From positions 868,001-932,000 of the forward strand of contig NZ_CP011390.1 in assembly GCF_001644645.1 (NCBI RefSeq): a stretch of DNA of 64,000 nucleotides, given 5' to 3'. Numbering within the stretch: position 1 is the stretch's first letter; the number at the start of each line of letters is the position of its first letter. Source of the DNA: Flavisolibacter tropicus (GTDB taxonomy: Bacteria > Bacteroidota > Bacteroidia > Chitinophagales > Chitinophagaceae). Position numbers and translations under genes: made by a program. This document shows, in pieces, positions 53,259 through 62,561 of the stretch. The notes beneath the pieces were generated by a model. It was not told the origin of the DNA and made no database searches. It saw nothing but the letters and a program-made list of their open reading frames with translations.

Positions 53259-55189
53259 CTACCACACCTTCATTTTTTGTTTACCACTTTTTAAAATTTC
53301 AAAAGGGCCAGGTGACGGATTAGAGCGATTACGTTTTGTACCGCAATAATCAATTTCCATATTTATATCCGAACCATCAGGATTTTCAAATGAAGCGTTC
53401 GAGATAATCGTTTTGGTCAGTGAAGCTGTCGTCACATTTTTCTTTTTTGCGTAAGCCAACCTTTATCCATTGCTATCTCCAAATACACTCCGCCGTTTTG
53501 ATACAGCAAAGTATCAGCTGCATCAAAATCAGTTCTAACCAATGCATTCGTTTCAATTGCATTCTGTTCTCTGTAGTTTTTCATTTTTTCTTTGGCATCG
53601 CCATTCAACTCACCTTTTCTTCTTTCACCCCTGAGGCCGATTGCTCTCACTGAGCCTTTGGTGTATACATTTCCATCGAAGATGACCGGCAATAATGCGT
53701 TCGTGTATTGGCTAACATCTGCTCTGTTCACAAACAAATTATTAATGAACTGCACATCGCCTCCCGGATTATCGTGCAAATTTTCAACAAACGTAGAATG
53801 TGACTTGTGATAAGGCGTTAACCGGCTATCATAGGGGATCATGCCGATCTTACCCGCAAAAAGATTGTGTACAAATGCAACACCCTGAGAATTCATAAAG
53901 ACGCTGTTCTCTGAAAGCGAAATATTGTTGCTTACTAAAGTAGGCCCATGACTTACTTCAACAAAAATATCTCGCTGGTTATCATGCATAAGGTTGCCTT
54001 TTACCTGCGCCCCCTGCGCCATCCAGTCCAGCCATACGGCCATATTGGAACGGTAAATATGGTTGCCGCTAATCACTACGTCCACCGGTCCATGCAATTT
54101 TATGGCAGCCATTTCAGCCCCTGAGAATAACCTGCGAATATGAATATCATGAATGAGGTTGTTTTCAATACGGCTGAACGAACAACCCATACTGCCAACA
54201 ATACCATTCTGTTCGCAAAAGGCAATATTATTGTTGCGAACAACATGCCCACCGATATTGCTTTTATTCCATCCGAAAGCCAATGCCCGTTTAATGGTCC
54301 CTACATAGCCTTCAGCCGATTCAGTATTACGGTTATCATGTTCATCGCCATATTTTCCCAATGCGATGCCCACACATTTTGAATATTGAACCGTATTGTT
54401 TTCAATGACCCAGCCACGACTCCAGTGTGTGCCAATCAATCCCATTTGCTCTGCAGTAGGTGGCGCCCAATTAGTAGCTGCATGCTGCAACGTGAAGCCT
54501 CTTACGGTTATAAAATTGACAAATGGTTTATCAGGATAAAAAATAGTTTGCCGCACATTGATCTCAGTGGTTTCTTTATTTGGATCTATGTTTTTGAATT
54601 GAGCCCAAATGGTTGTTGTGGTTGAATCTACCTCGGCCCACCAAAGCTGTTTTTTTTCTTCAGCTGCTTTCATCACTTCTATTTGCGAAGCTGCTTCCAT
54701 CAACCAGTCGCCGTTTAAATAGACAGCACCTGTATGGTATCTTCGCTCTTTCGGCGTGGGCCAAAACCAATCGCCACGGATCAAATCACTGTAGGGATTA
54801 AACGCTCCAAAAAAGCTGTTAGGAATTTTTACTTCCCATGTATCATTTTCCAGTTTTTTCCATCCAGTAATAACTTCAGAACCCTTTATTTCTACTTTTT
54901 CACCTTTGGCTGCCTGATACGTGATTCTCTTATCTTCTGAATCACCTCCCCGAGGCGGCACAACCTTTTCCCTGTATACACCGGCATGAACAGTGACCAC
55001 ATCACCCGGCATTGCCACTTTAGCAGCCGCTGAAATAGTCTTAAAAGGTTTAGATTGCGATCCATCATTAGCATCATTACCGTTCACTGATACATGATAC
55101 TCCTTGCCTGCCCCTTTTTTTTGTATTGTATTTGCGTATGAAAAAAAAGCGATGCACAATGCGCTTGCAACTAAAAAGAATTTGTTCAT
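53259..55189 (-). pseudogene. GH120 beta-xylosidase split by a -1 frame change near its 3' end
   Basis: The main frame (53432-55189, 585 residues from MNKFFLVASALC) has a signal peptide (about 1-20) and a right-handed beta-helix that matches, from memory, the Thermoanaerobacterium GH120 xylosidase along its length (GVYREKV, IPNSFFGAFNPY, WAPPTAEQMGLIG). The catalytic pair is present: Asp388 in VWLDWMAQG and Glu411 in FVEVSHGP, 23 residues apart as in that enzyme. The frame ends prematurely at LTQKRKM; the missing tail continues in the -1 frame to 53259 (FENPDGSDINMEIDY, SPGPFE, ending KMKVW like the family). The shift is at an A tract (about 53441-53452). Whether it inactivates the enzyme, is a sequencing error or is bypassed is unknown. 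Confidence 0.82.
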
Positions 55190-55265
55190 AAAAACTTGAT
55201 TACATCGAGTGATAAATTGTCTCGTACTCTCATTTTCGCTCTCATCGGTATAGTAGAACAACCGA

Positions 55266-56078
55266 CTAATCCTTGCTATACCGTTTTCTCAACAGGTTCA
55301 TCATAAACACGTTCACCTCCCACTGGTTTGCAATAGGGCTTCCAGTAACCGGATCATGCACCATATAGGGATAAGGCCCAAACTCGGGAGTGATGGTAAC
55401 GGTTTGATTTATGTTCTTTTTTTGTGCTACTATCTCATCCCACCATGCTAAATGTTTGTTCAAAGCATATTGCCATTCATTCACACGGGGGTCAGGTATT
55501 TGCGGACCTTCGGGGTATCCCACACGTGCATGAAAATGGTCAGTTCTTTCCATGGCCAATTGCATTGCAGACTGCTGGTCTTCCAAATAAGATTCTGCCA
55601 CGCAAACCCAGTGTGAAGCGTCGAGTGTAATTTTTAAGTCAGGAATTTTCTCCAGGTATTCTTTCGTGATATGTGCTGCAAACGAAAATTTGTTGCGGTG
55701 GGTTTCGTGCACCACGTTGCCGGAGATTTGAGCAGCTGCCTCTATCAGCTTCTTGTTCTGTTCAAATGAAAAGTAATCTTTACCGGTCTGTGAATTGATC
55801 TTTACCAGCGGGTAAGGATTGATTTTTTCCATCCAGGCGCAATACCTGTCGTAGTGCATTGAAAAATCAGCATCCACAGTATCGTAATGCTGTGCGATTA
55901 TCTTAAGACCAGCTTTTGATGCACCATTCCAAACTTCGTCAAGTTCTGCCTCTAGTGCGGTATAGGCAACGCCGTATTCGATGCCATCATAGCCTGCTTC
56001 TTTTACTTGTTCAAAAAAAGTAGCCCAGGCAATATTTTCACTCCCCCAATGTGGACAATAAAACTCAATAGCGGCCAT
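55266..56078 (-). CDS. Sugar phosphate isomerase/epimerase (AP endonuclease-2 fold)
   Basis: A 270-residue cytoplasmic TIM barrel without signal peptide. Characteristic blocks are AGYDGIEYGV, GLKIIAQHYDTV, HETHRNKFSF, KITLDASHW, HFHARVGYPEGPQ and a C-terminal ITPEFGPYPY, giving the metal-binding Glu/Asp/His/Glu pattern of this fold. It probably isomerises or epimerises a sugar released by the operon's glycosidases; the substrate cannot be deduced. It lies between the MFS transporter (103 bases) and GH120 (76 bases). Confidence 0.85.
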   Translation of the reverse strand: MAAIEFYCPHWGSENIAWATFFEQVKEAGYDGIEYGVAYTALEAELDEVWNGASKAGLKIIAQHYDTVDADFSMHYDRYCAWMEKINPYPLVKINSQTGKDYFSFEQNKKLIEAAAQISGNVVHETHRNKFSFAAHITKEYLEKIPDLKITLDASHWVCVAESYLEDQQSAMQLAMERTDHFHARVGYPEGPQIPDPRVNEWQYALNKHLAWWDEIVAQKKNINQTVTITPEFGPYPYMVHDPVTGSPIANQWEVNVFMMNLLRKRYSKD

Positions 56079-56181
56079 TATAGTTCGTTATTATTTTTGA
56101 TTCTTCAGGTTGTAAATAAGGTTTGTTAGCATCAACTGCCTGTTTACAGGCACATCTAAGCTTCATTTGGACTTCTATGAA

Positions 56182-57591
56182 CTAGTTTTTATGAAGGAAG
56201 AGGGTTTCCATTTCTTCCAACGAACGGCCTTTGGTTTCTTTCACCTTAAACCACATATAAACAAATGCAACTGCACATAAAAGGGCATAACAAAACATGG
56301 TATAAGAAGTACCGAGGTGTTTGGTCATCACAGGAAAAGTGAGGGTTACTGCAAAATCAGCCAGCCACAAGGCAAGTGTTGCTATTGACAGAGCCAGACT
56401 ACGAACGAGGTTAGGAAAGATCTCCGATAAATAGACCCAAACTACTGCGCCCAGGGTAGCACCAAATGAAGCCACATAAAGGAGCATAAAGATTAGTACA
56501 ACGTAATGATCGAAATACCTATAGGAGAAACAAAGTCCAACCGCCACAAGTGAAATGCCCATAAGGAGGCAACCGGTTAATAAAAGTTTTTTTCTTCCTA
56601 CCTTATCAACCAGCCCAATTGCCACACAGGTAGAAAGAATATTGACAACGCCAATACCAATGGTTTGCATTAGGGAAGAAGCGCTATCAATTCCGGTCTC
56701 TTTAAAGATTACAGGCGCATAATAGATAATGGAGTTGATACCGGTAACCTGTTGAAACACGGCGACTATGATGCCTATGAATAATACAGGTCTATAGGTT
56801 TTACTGAATAGCTGCTTGATTGAGATGCTGTGCTTTGCGTGAAAGCTGCTTTCTATTTCTGCCACTTCTTCCTCAATCGACTCTGTCTCTGATATTTTTT
56901 CAAGAATGGTTACAGCCTTAGCCTTCTTCCCTTTCATGATGAGCCACCGGGGTGTTTCCGGTACAATCAGCAACAACAGGAAAAACAACAATGACGGCGC
57001 TGCCTGTGAGGCAAACATCCATCTCCAGTTATTTGCACCCAATCCATCGAAAATATAATTGGAAAAATAGGCAACGAGGATCCCAATCACAATCGCCAAC
57101 TGGTAACAGGCAACAAGCCTCCCTCTCCACCTGGCAGGCGCTATTTCAGCAATATACATCGGTGATACCATGGCAGCAGCTCCTACCCCCAAACCTCCAA
57201 TTAAACGAAACGCAATGAACAGGCTTAAGTTATCCGACAAACCAGCACCAATACCGGAAGCCGCAAACAAAACAGCACACACAATCAGCATCAAGCGCCG
57301 TCCGTATCGATCAGCAAGCCCTCCTGCGAGCATAGCGCCTACTGCACATCCGATCAAAATGGAGCCGACCGCCCAGCCAAGCATATATTCACTGAGGGAA
57401 AAATAAGCACTGATATAGGGGATTGCACCAGATATAATGGCAGTGTCAAAACCAAAAAGCAGGCCACCGAAAGCAGCCACGCCGCTTACCAGCATTATGA
57501 ACCTTGCATTGGTCTTACCTGGATTTTTTCCATCTGACCTGCCTGTATTCAAGCGACCAGATTGCTTTGTCATTATTGTAGTTGTTTCCAT
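56182..57591 (-). CDS. MFS sugar porter (XylE/galactose-type proton symporter)
   Basis: Inner-membrane importer for a monosaccharide. The 469-residue protein has 12 helices and the sugar-porter signatures GGLADRYGRRLMLI, PETPRWLIMKGK, QQVTGINSIIYYAPVIF, VDKVGRKKLLLTG and the C-terminal ETKGRSLEEME. The QQ-x-x-GIN-x-x-x-YY motif is shared with xylose and galactose porters. Xylose is a reasonable candidate given the beta-xylosidase and XylR-like regulator, but the sequence alone does not fix the sugar. Confidence 0.92.
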   Translation of the reverse strand: METTTIMTKQSGRLNTGRSDGKNPGKTNARFIMLVSGVAAFGGLLFGFDTAIISGAIPYISAYFSLSEYMLGWAVGSILIGCAVGAMLAGGLADRYGRRLMLIVCAVLFAASGIGAGLSDNLSLFIAFRLIGGLGVGAAAMVSPMYIAEIAPARWRGRLVACYQLAIVIGILVAYFSNYIFDGLGANNWRWMFASQAAPSLLFFLLLLIVPETPRWLIMKGKKAKAVTILEKISETESIEEEVAEIESSFHAKHSISIKQLFSKTYRPVLFIGIIVAVFQQVTGINSIIYYAPVIFKETGIDSASSLMQTIGIGVVNILSTCVAIGLVDKVGRKKLLLTGCLLMGISLVAVGLCFSYRYFDHYVVLIFMLLYVASFGATLGAVVWVYLSEIFPNLVRSLALSIATLALWLADFAVTLTFPVMTKHLGTSYTMFCYALLCAVAFVYMWFKVKETKGRSLEEMETLFLHKN

Positions 57592-57696
57592 TTGATCAAT
57601 TTGTAAGTAATTATGATAAACATTACCTGTACACTTAATAAATCTATTCCGGTAACCGTTCCAGACGTCTTAAAAAAAGCAAGGAATGGTGAGTCA

Positions 57697-58503
57697 TTAT
57701 TCTTTGCGCTCCTTAATGGCCTTCATCCATAATTGTGCAAAGGCCTTCAATCCAAAGTCAGAAAAGTGAACACTATCGTATCGATAAATAGCATAGATCA
57801 GCTGATCGGTATCAGGACCTTTCACTACGCTTTTGTTTTCGCTGATAAATTCCTGCTGCGCATTTCGTATGAGGCTGTCAACACCGAGAGGCTTATTAAT
57901 GGCGCTGGGGTGATACGATGCCAGCGCTATATAAAAGTCTGCCGATTGATATTTGCGTACTGTTTTATAAATAGTAGCCAGGTGCTCTTTATAGATGGCT
58001 TTCGTTGTATTATTAAGGTTATCCGTTTCGCCTTGGTGCCAAAAGATATGCGTGAGTGATATATGCTGGCTATCTAACACGGCAAGTGTTCTATCTAACT
58101 TTTTAGCGCAATCGCCGCTGGTCCAGCAGGCAATTTCTGATCCGCCAATAGCGATAGGAACCAATACCACTTTTTTATAGCGGCCACTGTCAATCAGCAT
58201 ATCGGCCAGGTGTGTCCAAACACTCCCGCCTCCCCCCGTGTTGCCAATCAGTGGGTCTTTTGCCCTGTACAATTTACCTTCATAGTAATTGAACACGGAA
58301 GCATTGTGAGGTGTATATGGTGTCTGTCCTCTGTTAGCCGCGTTCGACTGGCCGAAGACCAAAGCAATCATTGTTTCGCTGTCTTTAGCAAGGTTAGAAA
58401 GGTTTACCAGCCGGCCGTTATCCGAATCGGCAGGAAGAATCAGCTGGGCTTCTAACCGGCCAACCATCAAAGTAAACAAAGCAACCATTAATATCTTGTT
58501 CAT
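57697..58503 (-). CDS. Secreted carbohydrate acetylesterase (SASA/DUF303, CE6-like SGNH)
   Basis: Removes acetyl groups from glycans such as xylan. From MNKILMVALFTLM the product has 268 residues and a signal peptide (about 1-19). Motifs: ALVFGQSNAANRG (Ser), GGSEIACW (Gly), WHQGETDN and YDSVHFSDFGLKA (Asp/His). CE6 acetyl-xylan esterases and sialate O-acetylesterases share this fold; no sialic-acid gene is nearby. The gene overlaps the tail region of the GH92 frame's 3' end only through the discarded longer start (58524). Confidence 0.85.
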   Translation of the reverse strand: MNKILMVALFTLMVGRLEAQLILPADSDNGRLVNLSNLAKDSETMIALVFGQSNAANRGQTPYTPHNASVFNYYEGKLYRAKDPLIGNTGGGGSVWTHLADMLIDSGRYKKVVLVPIAIGGSEIACWTSGDCAKKLDRTLAVLDSQHISLTHIFWHQGETDNLNNTTKAIYKEHLATIYKTVRKYQSADFYIALASYHPSAINKPLGVDSLIRNAQQEFISENKSVVKGPDTDQLIYAIYRYDSVHFSDFGLKAFAQLWMKAIKERKE

Positions 58504-58516
58504 ACAGCAACTATAT

Positions 58517-60895
58517 CTATTCAACTTTTTTATTACTTGCTAACAAGCTTAATTCCTCCAACATTGTCCCCCATTTTTTATTCGGTGTAGGTCCAAGATT
58601 GATGGTCATAGAGCCACCATTGGTAAAAGTTTTAAAAGGCAGTTCAAAACTGTTCCATGACTTTCCGTTTAAATGAACTGATTGTATGTAGGTGTTATCC
58701 TTTCCTTTTGGATAATTTGTTTGAATGATAAAAGTTTTGCCACCGGGTAGATGAAAAACAATTTTATCAAATATGGGAGAAGTAATTTCCAGCGTAGGAT
58801 TTACATCAGCGAGACCCTGTACATCAAACAAACCAATAGCCATCAATGTGCTCAATGCTCCCATCTGCCCCTGGTCTTCATCGCCGCGATAACCGGCTGA
58901 AACAGTGGTATCACTGAAAGTGGCTTCTTTTACCTGGCGAACCCAATACTGTGTGAGCCATGGCGTACCGGCATAGCTAAACAGGTGGGCCAAATGGCAA
59001 CCGGGTTGGTTATCGTAATCGACACGGGCTGCAAAGTGCAGGCCATGCTCCGCTGCAAAGCCACTTGGAATTGCACTTTCAAAATCGGTATTCAATCTTT
59101 TTACAAAAGCATTATCTCCCCCCATGACCCTTATTAATCCTTTTACATCCTGGGGAACATAATAACTGTAGATCGCTGCATTCGATTCAATGAAACCCGG
59201 CGTGGCGTGATTAACGCCAGCTTTTGAGCCTATAGGTTCGAAGGGCGTGAGCCAGTGGCCTAGGGTATCCTTGGGTCTTACATAACCAAGTGATGAATCA
59301 AAAATATTTTTCCAATATCCCGCCCTTTGCATAAACTCTGGGGAATAGTTCTTTTTATTTAATGTGGATGCCATATTGGCTATGCACCAATCCTGGTAAG
59401 CATATTCCAGCGTCATGGCAGCACCGCCCCGGTTATACCCATCACCTCTATCCCTGATTTCAATGGGCACATAGCCATATTTAAGATACCAATCAATACC
59501 GCCCCCCTTGCCTATTGGGCCCGCTTCATAACCTGCCCTGTCCCTGGTTCCTCCAGGGAATGCATTTTTATACGCCCCTTTAAAAGCAAGTTCCTTATCA
59601 AACGTCGCACGATTGGTCTGGAGCAAGGCAGTCAATAAAGGAACAGTCTGATCGCCCACCATCACCCAACATTCCTGTCCGCCCCAGGATGTTCTGCCCA
59701 TAGTGCCGCTATTCTGGTAGTAGGCAAGAAAAGTGTTTGCCAGGTCATTGCCATATTCAGGATAAACCATCGACCATAAAATATTAAGGTTCCAATGGCT
59801 TCCCCATAAACCATCTGCATCCAGGAAATGATACGAAGGAACACCCTTAGATGTGAGCGGTATGTATCGCACAACAGGGGATGAACCCGTATTGTCTGTA
59901 TAAGCACCATTTACATCTTCTGTCATCCTACGCCCAATGGCAGTGTGCATCAAATCAGTGTAAAATTTTACCTGCTGTTTTCTTGTCCCACCATTCACCT
60001 CTATCCTGCCCAAGTAATTATTCCATTCCTTCTTACCTTTTGCAACGGCTTGCTCAAAATTCCAGTCAGGCATTTCTTTGTCAAGATTCATCCTGGCATT
60101 TTCCATACTTACAAAAGATATCCCGACCTGTAGCATTACCTGCTCGCCTTTCTGTAGATTATAATAACTGGCATACACTCCAGCTTGTCTATCATCGGTC
60201 AATTCTACATTTGTGAGTGTCTTAGCCGAGGAGTCAGTATCAGACGATTTCCAAAAATTGATCGTATCAAATGGTTTGCTGAACCGAGCGAAAAAATAAA
60301 CGGTGCAGTTCTTCTTTCTTCTGAAAGTGGGCGCATTTACCGAGTATCCTTCTATTTCAGTTGCGCTTATTTTCCTGGCATATCCCTTCACCATCTTTAC
60401 AGGTCCGAGAGCAGCAGTCAGATCAATAATGACATGCGCTTCCTTAGCAGCAGGAAAAGTATAACGATGAAACCCTGCGCGCTGCGAGGCGGTTAGCTCA
60501 GCAGTTATGCCATAATCCTGAAGTATTATTTTGTGATATCCGGGCTTTGCTATTTCTCCCTGGTGGTTCAGTTTGGATCGGGATGCTTCCAAGCCCTGTA
60601 ATGCCTTGCAAATACCAGTTACAGGCATTACCGGAATGCCCGCCGTTTGTGCATTGTGAATATGGCTGAAGTTGAGAATAAATTCGTCGTTGTAGCGATA
60701 GCCTGCATTCCACAAATCACCATGATGGGTATCAGGACTTAATGCCACCATACCGTAGGGTAATGCTGCTGCTGCAAAAAAATCAAAACGTGGTTTAGTT
60801 ACATTCACCAATGGGTTGGCCAGGTCAGCTGGCTGTTGGCCATTGGCCCAAAGCGAAAAAAATAATAGCACTAAGATGCCTCTCATAGCAAGCAT
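58517..60895 (-). CDS. Secreted GH92-family protein, altered acid residue, first gene of the operon
   Basis: The 792-residue product has a signal peptide (about 1-20) and a GH92 core without discoidin domain: LPYGMVALSPDTHHGD, YRYNDEFILNFSHIH, GEIAKPGYHKIIL, LAHLFSYAGTPWLTQYWVR, RGDEDQGQMGALST, YIQSVHLNGK and GPTPNKKWG. As in the other GH92 of the locus, the catalytic-acid position reads N-Q-P (Gln630) instead of N-E-P. The two proteins are clearly different in sequence (one with an extra domain), so they are not a recent duplication. A strong XylR-type operator lies 198 bases upstream. Confidence 0.87.
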   Translation of the reverse strand: MLAMRGILVLLFFSLWANGQQPADLANPLVNVTKPRFDFFAAAALPYGMVALSPDTHHGDLWNAGYRYNDEFILNFSHIHNAQTAGIPVMPVTGICKALQGLEASRSKLNHQGEIAKPGYHKIILQDYGITAELTASQRAGFHRYTFPAAKEAHVIIDLTAALGPVKMVKGYARKISATEIEGYSVNAPTFRRKKNCTVYFFARFSKPFDTINFWKSSDTDSSAKTLTNVELTDDRQAGVYASYYNLQKGEQVMLQVGISFVSMENARMNLDKEMPDWNFEQAVAKGKKEWNNYLGRIEVNGGTRKQQVKFYTDLMHTAIGRRMTEDVNGAYTDNTGSSPVVRYIPLTSKGVPSYHFLDADGLWGSHWNLNILWSMVYPEYGNDLANTFLAYYQNSGTMGRTSWGGQECWVMVGDQTVPLLTALLQTNRATFDKELAFKGAYKNAFPGGTRDRAGYEAGPIGKGGGIDWYLKYGYVPIEIRDRGDGYNRGGAAMTLEYAYQDWCIANMASTLNKKNYSPEFMQRAGYWKNIFDSSLGYVRPKDTLGHWLTPFEPIGSKAGVNHATPGFIESNAAIYSYYVPQDVKGLIRVMGGDNAFVKRLNTDFESAIPSGFAAEHGLHFAARVDYDNQPGCHLAHLFSYAGTPWLTQYWVRQVKEATFSDTTVSAGYRGDEDQGQMGALSTLMAIGLFDVQGLADVNPTLEITSPIFDKIVFHLPGGKTFIIQTNYPKGKDNTYIQSVHLNGKSWNSFELPFKTFTNGGSMTINLGPTPNKKWGTMLEELSLLASNKKVE

Positions 60896-61199
60896 GATTT
60901 TTTAGGTTCCTGTATAGGTTTTATGGTGAAGTAATCCTGGCTTTATTGTATTCGAAAGGGCATTTTGTTTTTTGCGTTATTTATAGTCCATTTTTGGCGA
61001 ACTTCTGCTTAATCCATATCTGCACTTTATAGAGGCACCAATTAGTGGGTCTATAAGCAATTTAGAAGAAAGCCTGTCCGTAATCTTGCCGGTTTGCGAA
61101 TAAAAACCGTCATTTTGCGAACACATTTAAAACTGTTTCTTATGCATTGGTCGTGAGAAAATGCCTTACGTATCAAGTTAGTTTTGGTAGTGGAGGAAC
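60896..61199. other. Promoter region of the GH92 operon
   Basis: 304 bases with the strong direct-repeat site at 61093-61121 and a weaker one at 60971-61001 (half-sites 22 bases apart). No exact -7 box could be fixed and no gene is seen. Confidence 0.55.
61093..61121. promoter_or_regulatory. Direct-repeat operator TTTGCGAA-N13-TTTGCGAA upstream of the GH92 operon
   Basis: Two perfect TTTGCGAA half-sites start at 61093 and 61114 (21 bases apart). The spacer is TAAAAACCGTCAT. It lies between the regulator stop (61200) and the GH92 start (60895). Direct repeats at two helical turns are the usual binding geometry of AraC-type domains. Confidence 0.72.
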
Positions 61200-62360
61200 T
61201 CAGGTCAGTTTGCATTTATTTCGGTACTCTAGTGGCGTCAAACCTGTAAACTGTTTGAAATACCGGGTAATGTTTTCAAAGTTCCGGAAGTCAAGCTCAT
61301 AAGCCACTTGTTGAACGGAAAGATCAGAATGCTCCAGCAAGAATTTAATGCGCTCAATGCGAACCTTTTTTATTTCTTCCAGTATCGAACTTTTGATTAC
61401 CTGTTGGAACCGCTTTTCAAGAATCCGGCGTGATACGGTAGTCGCTTTTACTACATCCTCCACCGAAATGTCTTCCGAAGGTGCTGCATTGGCGATATAG
61501 TGTAAGGCTATACGTACCTGGTCGTCATCAATGGCCAGGGCATTGGTCGAATTGCGGGTAATGATCGTCCCGTTCGTAAAAATTATATCTCCAGAGGGCC
61601 TTTCGCCGGATTCGATCCACTTGCATAAAGACTCTGCAGCCAAAAAACCGGCATTCTGGGCATTTTGGTCAATACTGGAAAGTGTGGGCGACGTCATTTC
61701 ACAAATCATGAGATCATTGTCCACGCCTAAAATGGAAAAATCATCCGGTATCTTGGCTCCTAATTCTTTTGCAGCCTCTAACAGGTGGATATTCAATTCA
61801 TCGGTAGCCGTGAAAATAGCACAGGGTTTCACCAGTGTTTCCAGCCATTTTTTGAGTCTTGCCGACAGGTGTTCCCACAGCAACTGTGAGTGATCATAGT
61901 TAAACGTGTTCACATTACCACCAACCTCTGTTACAACATCCGTGTAACCAGCCTGCCGTTCCAATGACCACTGAAAATCCTTAAACCCAAGGAAAGCAAA
62001 ATTTTTATACCCTTTGGCAACAAAATGACGGGCAGCCATTTCGCCTATTTCTTTATTATCACCCCATACGTTAATGTGGTCTCGATATAATTTGGTATGC
62101 GGGAAAATGATGAGTGGAATATTTAAGCATAGCAGGCTTTGAACCCCTTCGATCTCTCTGGTCAGAATACCATCAGGGTTCCAGGCCTTTATTCGCTCGA
62201 CGAGCATCTCCTGATTTTCTTTACCTAAATATTTAGGAGAATAGAAAAAGAAAAGAAACTTATTATGAAGTTTATTGAAGTTGGTAGCCCCTAATAAAAT
62301 ATCCCTGTCATAGGCCCTGGAAACGTCTACCAGTACCGCAATTTTCAACTTGGTTTTCAT
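61200..62360 (-). CDS. xylR: XylR-like transcriptional regulator (LacI-type sensor plus AraC DNA-binding domain)
   Basis: The 386-residue protein joins a periplasmic-binding-like sugar sensor (about 5-270; AVLVDVSRAYDRDIL, VWGDNKEIGEMAARHF, LGVDNDLMICEMTSPTLSSID) to an AraC-type DNA-binding domain (about 280-384; VSRRILEKRFQQVIKSSILEEI and VAYELDFRNFENITRYFKQFTGLTPLEYR). This is the architecture of the E. coli xylose activator. The ligand may be xylose or another sugar of the locus. It is flanked by operators predicted for it at 61.1 and 63.7 kb. The start is 25 bases after a strong hairpin, so expression may rely on read-through or a compact promoter. Confidence 0.92.
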   Translation of the reverse strand: MKTKLKIAVLVDVSRAYDRDILLGATNFNKLHNKFLFFFYSPKYLGKENQEMLVERIKAWNPDGILTREIEGVQSLLCLNIPLIIFPHTKLYRDHINVWGDNKEIGEMAARHFVAKGYKNFAFLGFKDFQWSLERQAGYTDVVTEVGGNVNTFNYDHSQLLWEHLSARLKKWLETLVKPCAIFTATDELNIHLLEAAKELGAKIPDDFSILGVDNDLMICEMTSPTLSSIDQNAQNAGFLAAESLCKWIESGERPSGDIIFTNGTIITRNSTNALAIDDDQVRIALHYIANAAPSEDISVEDVVKATTVSRRILEKRFQQVIKSSILEEIKKVRIERIKFLLEHSDLSVQQVAYELDFRNFENITRYFKQFTGLTPLEYRNKCKLT

Positions 62361-62385
62361 AGCAATGTAATCGTTAGTTAGTAGT

Positions 62386-62423
62386 AAAAAACCTCTCTAA
62401 ATCCAGCTTTAGAGAGGTTTTTT
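62386..62423. terminator. Strong bidirectional terminator upstream of the regulator
   Basis: A 16-bp stem (62386-62401 with 62408-62423; core ACCTCTCTAAA/TTTAGAGAGGT) has a 6-base loop and T tracts on both sides. It is 139 bases after the dioxygenase stop and only 25 bases before the regulator ATG. Confidence 0.8.
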
Positions 62424-62561
62424 TACTATCCTCCAATTGCAATGATAAAGGAAATCTGTTTAAAACAACAGGACTTTATTCAATTGTTTTAAGCTCTTTT
62501 TCGGTGTTAAAACATTGTTGTCACATAGCCACTGGTTTTAATTATTGCATGAATTTTTAAG

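Noticed and set aside
53441..53460. Programmed -1 frameshift in GH120
   Set aside because: The A run is not positioned as a canonical A-AAA-AAG heptamer in the zero frame and no stimulatory stem is clear right after it; kept only as one option in the frameshift finding.
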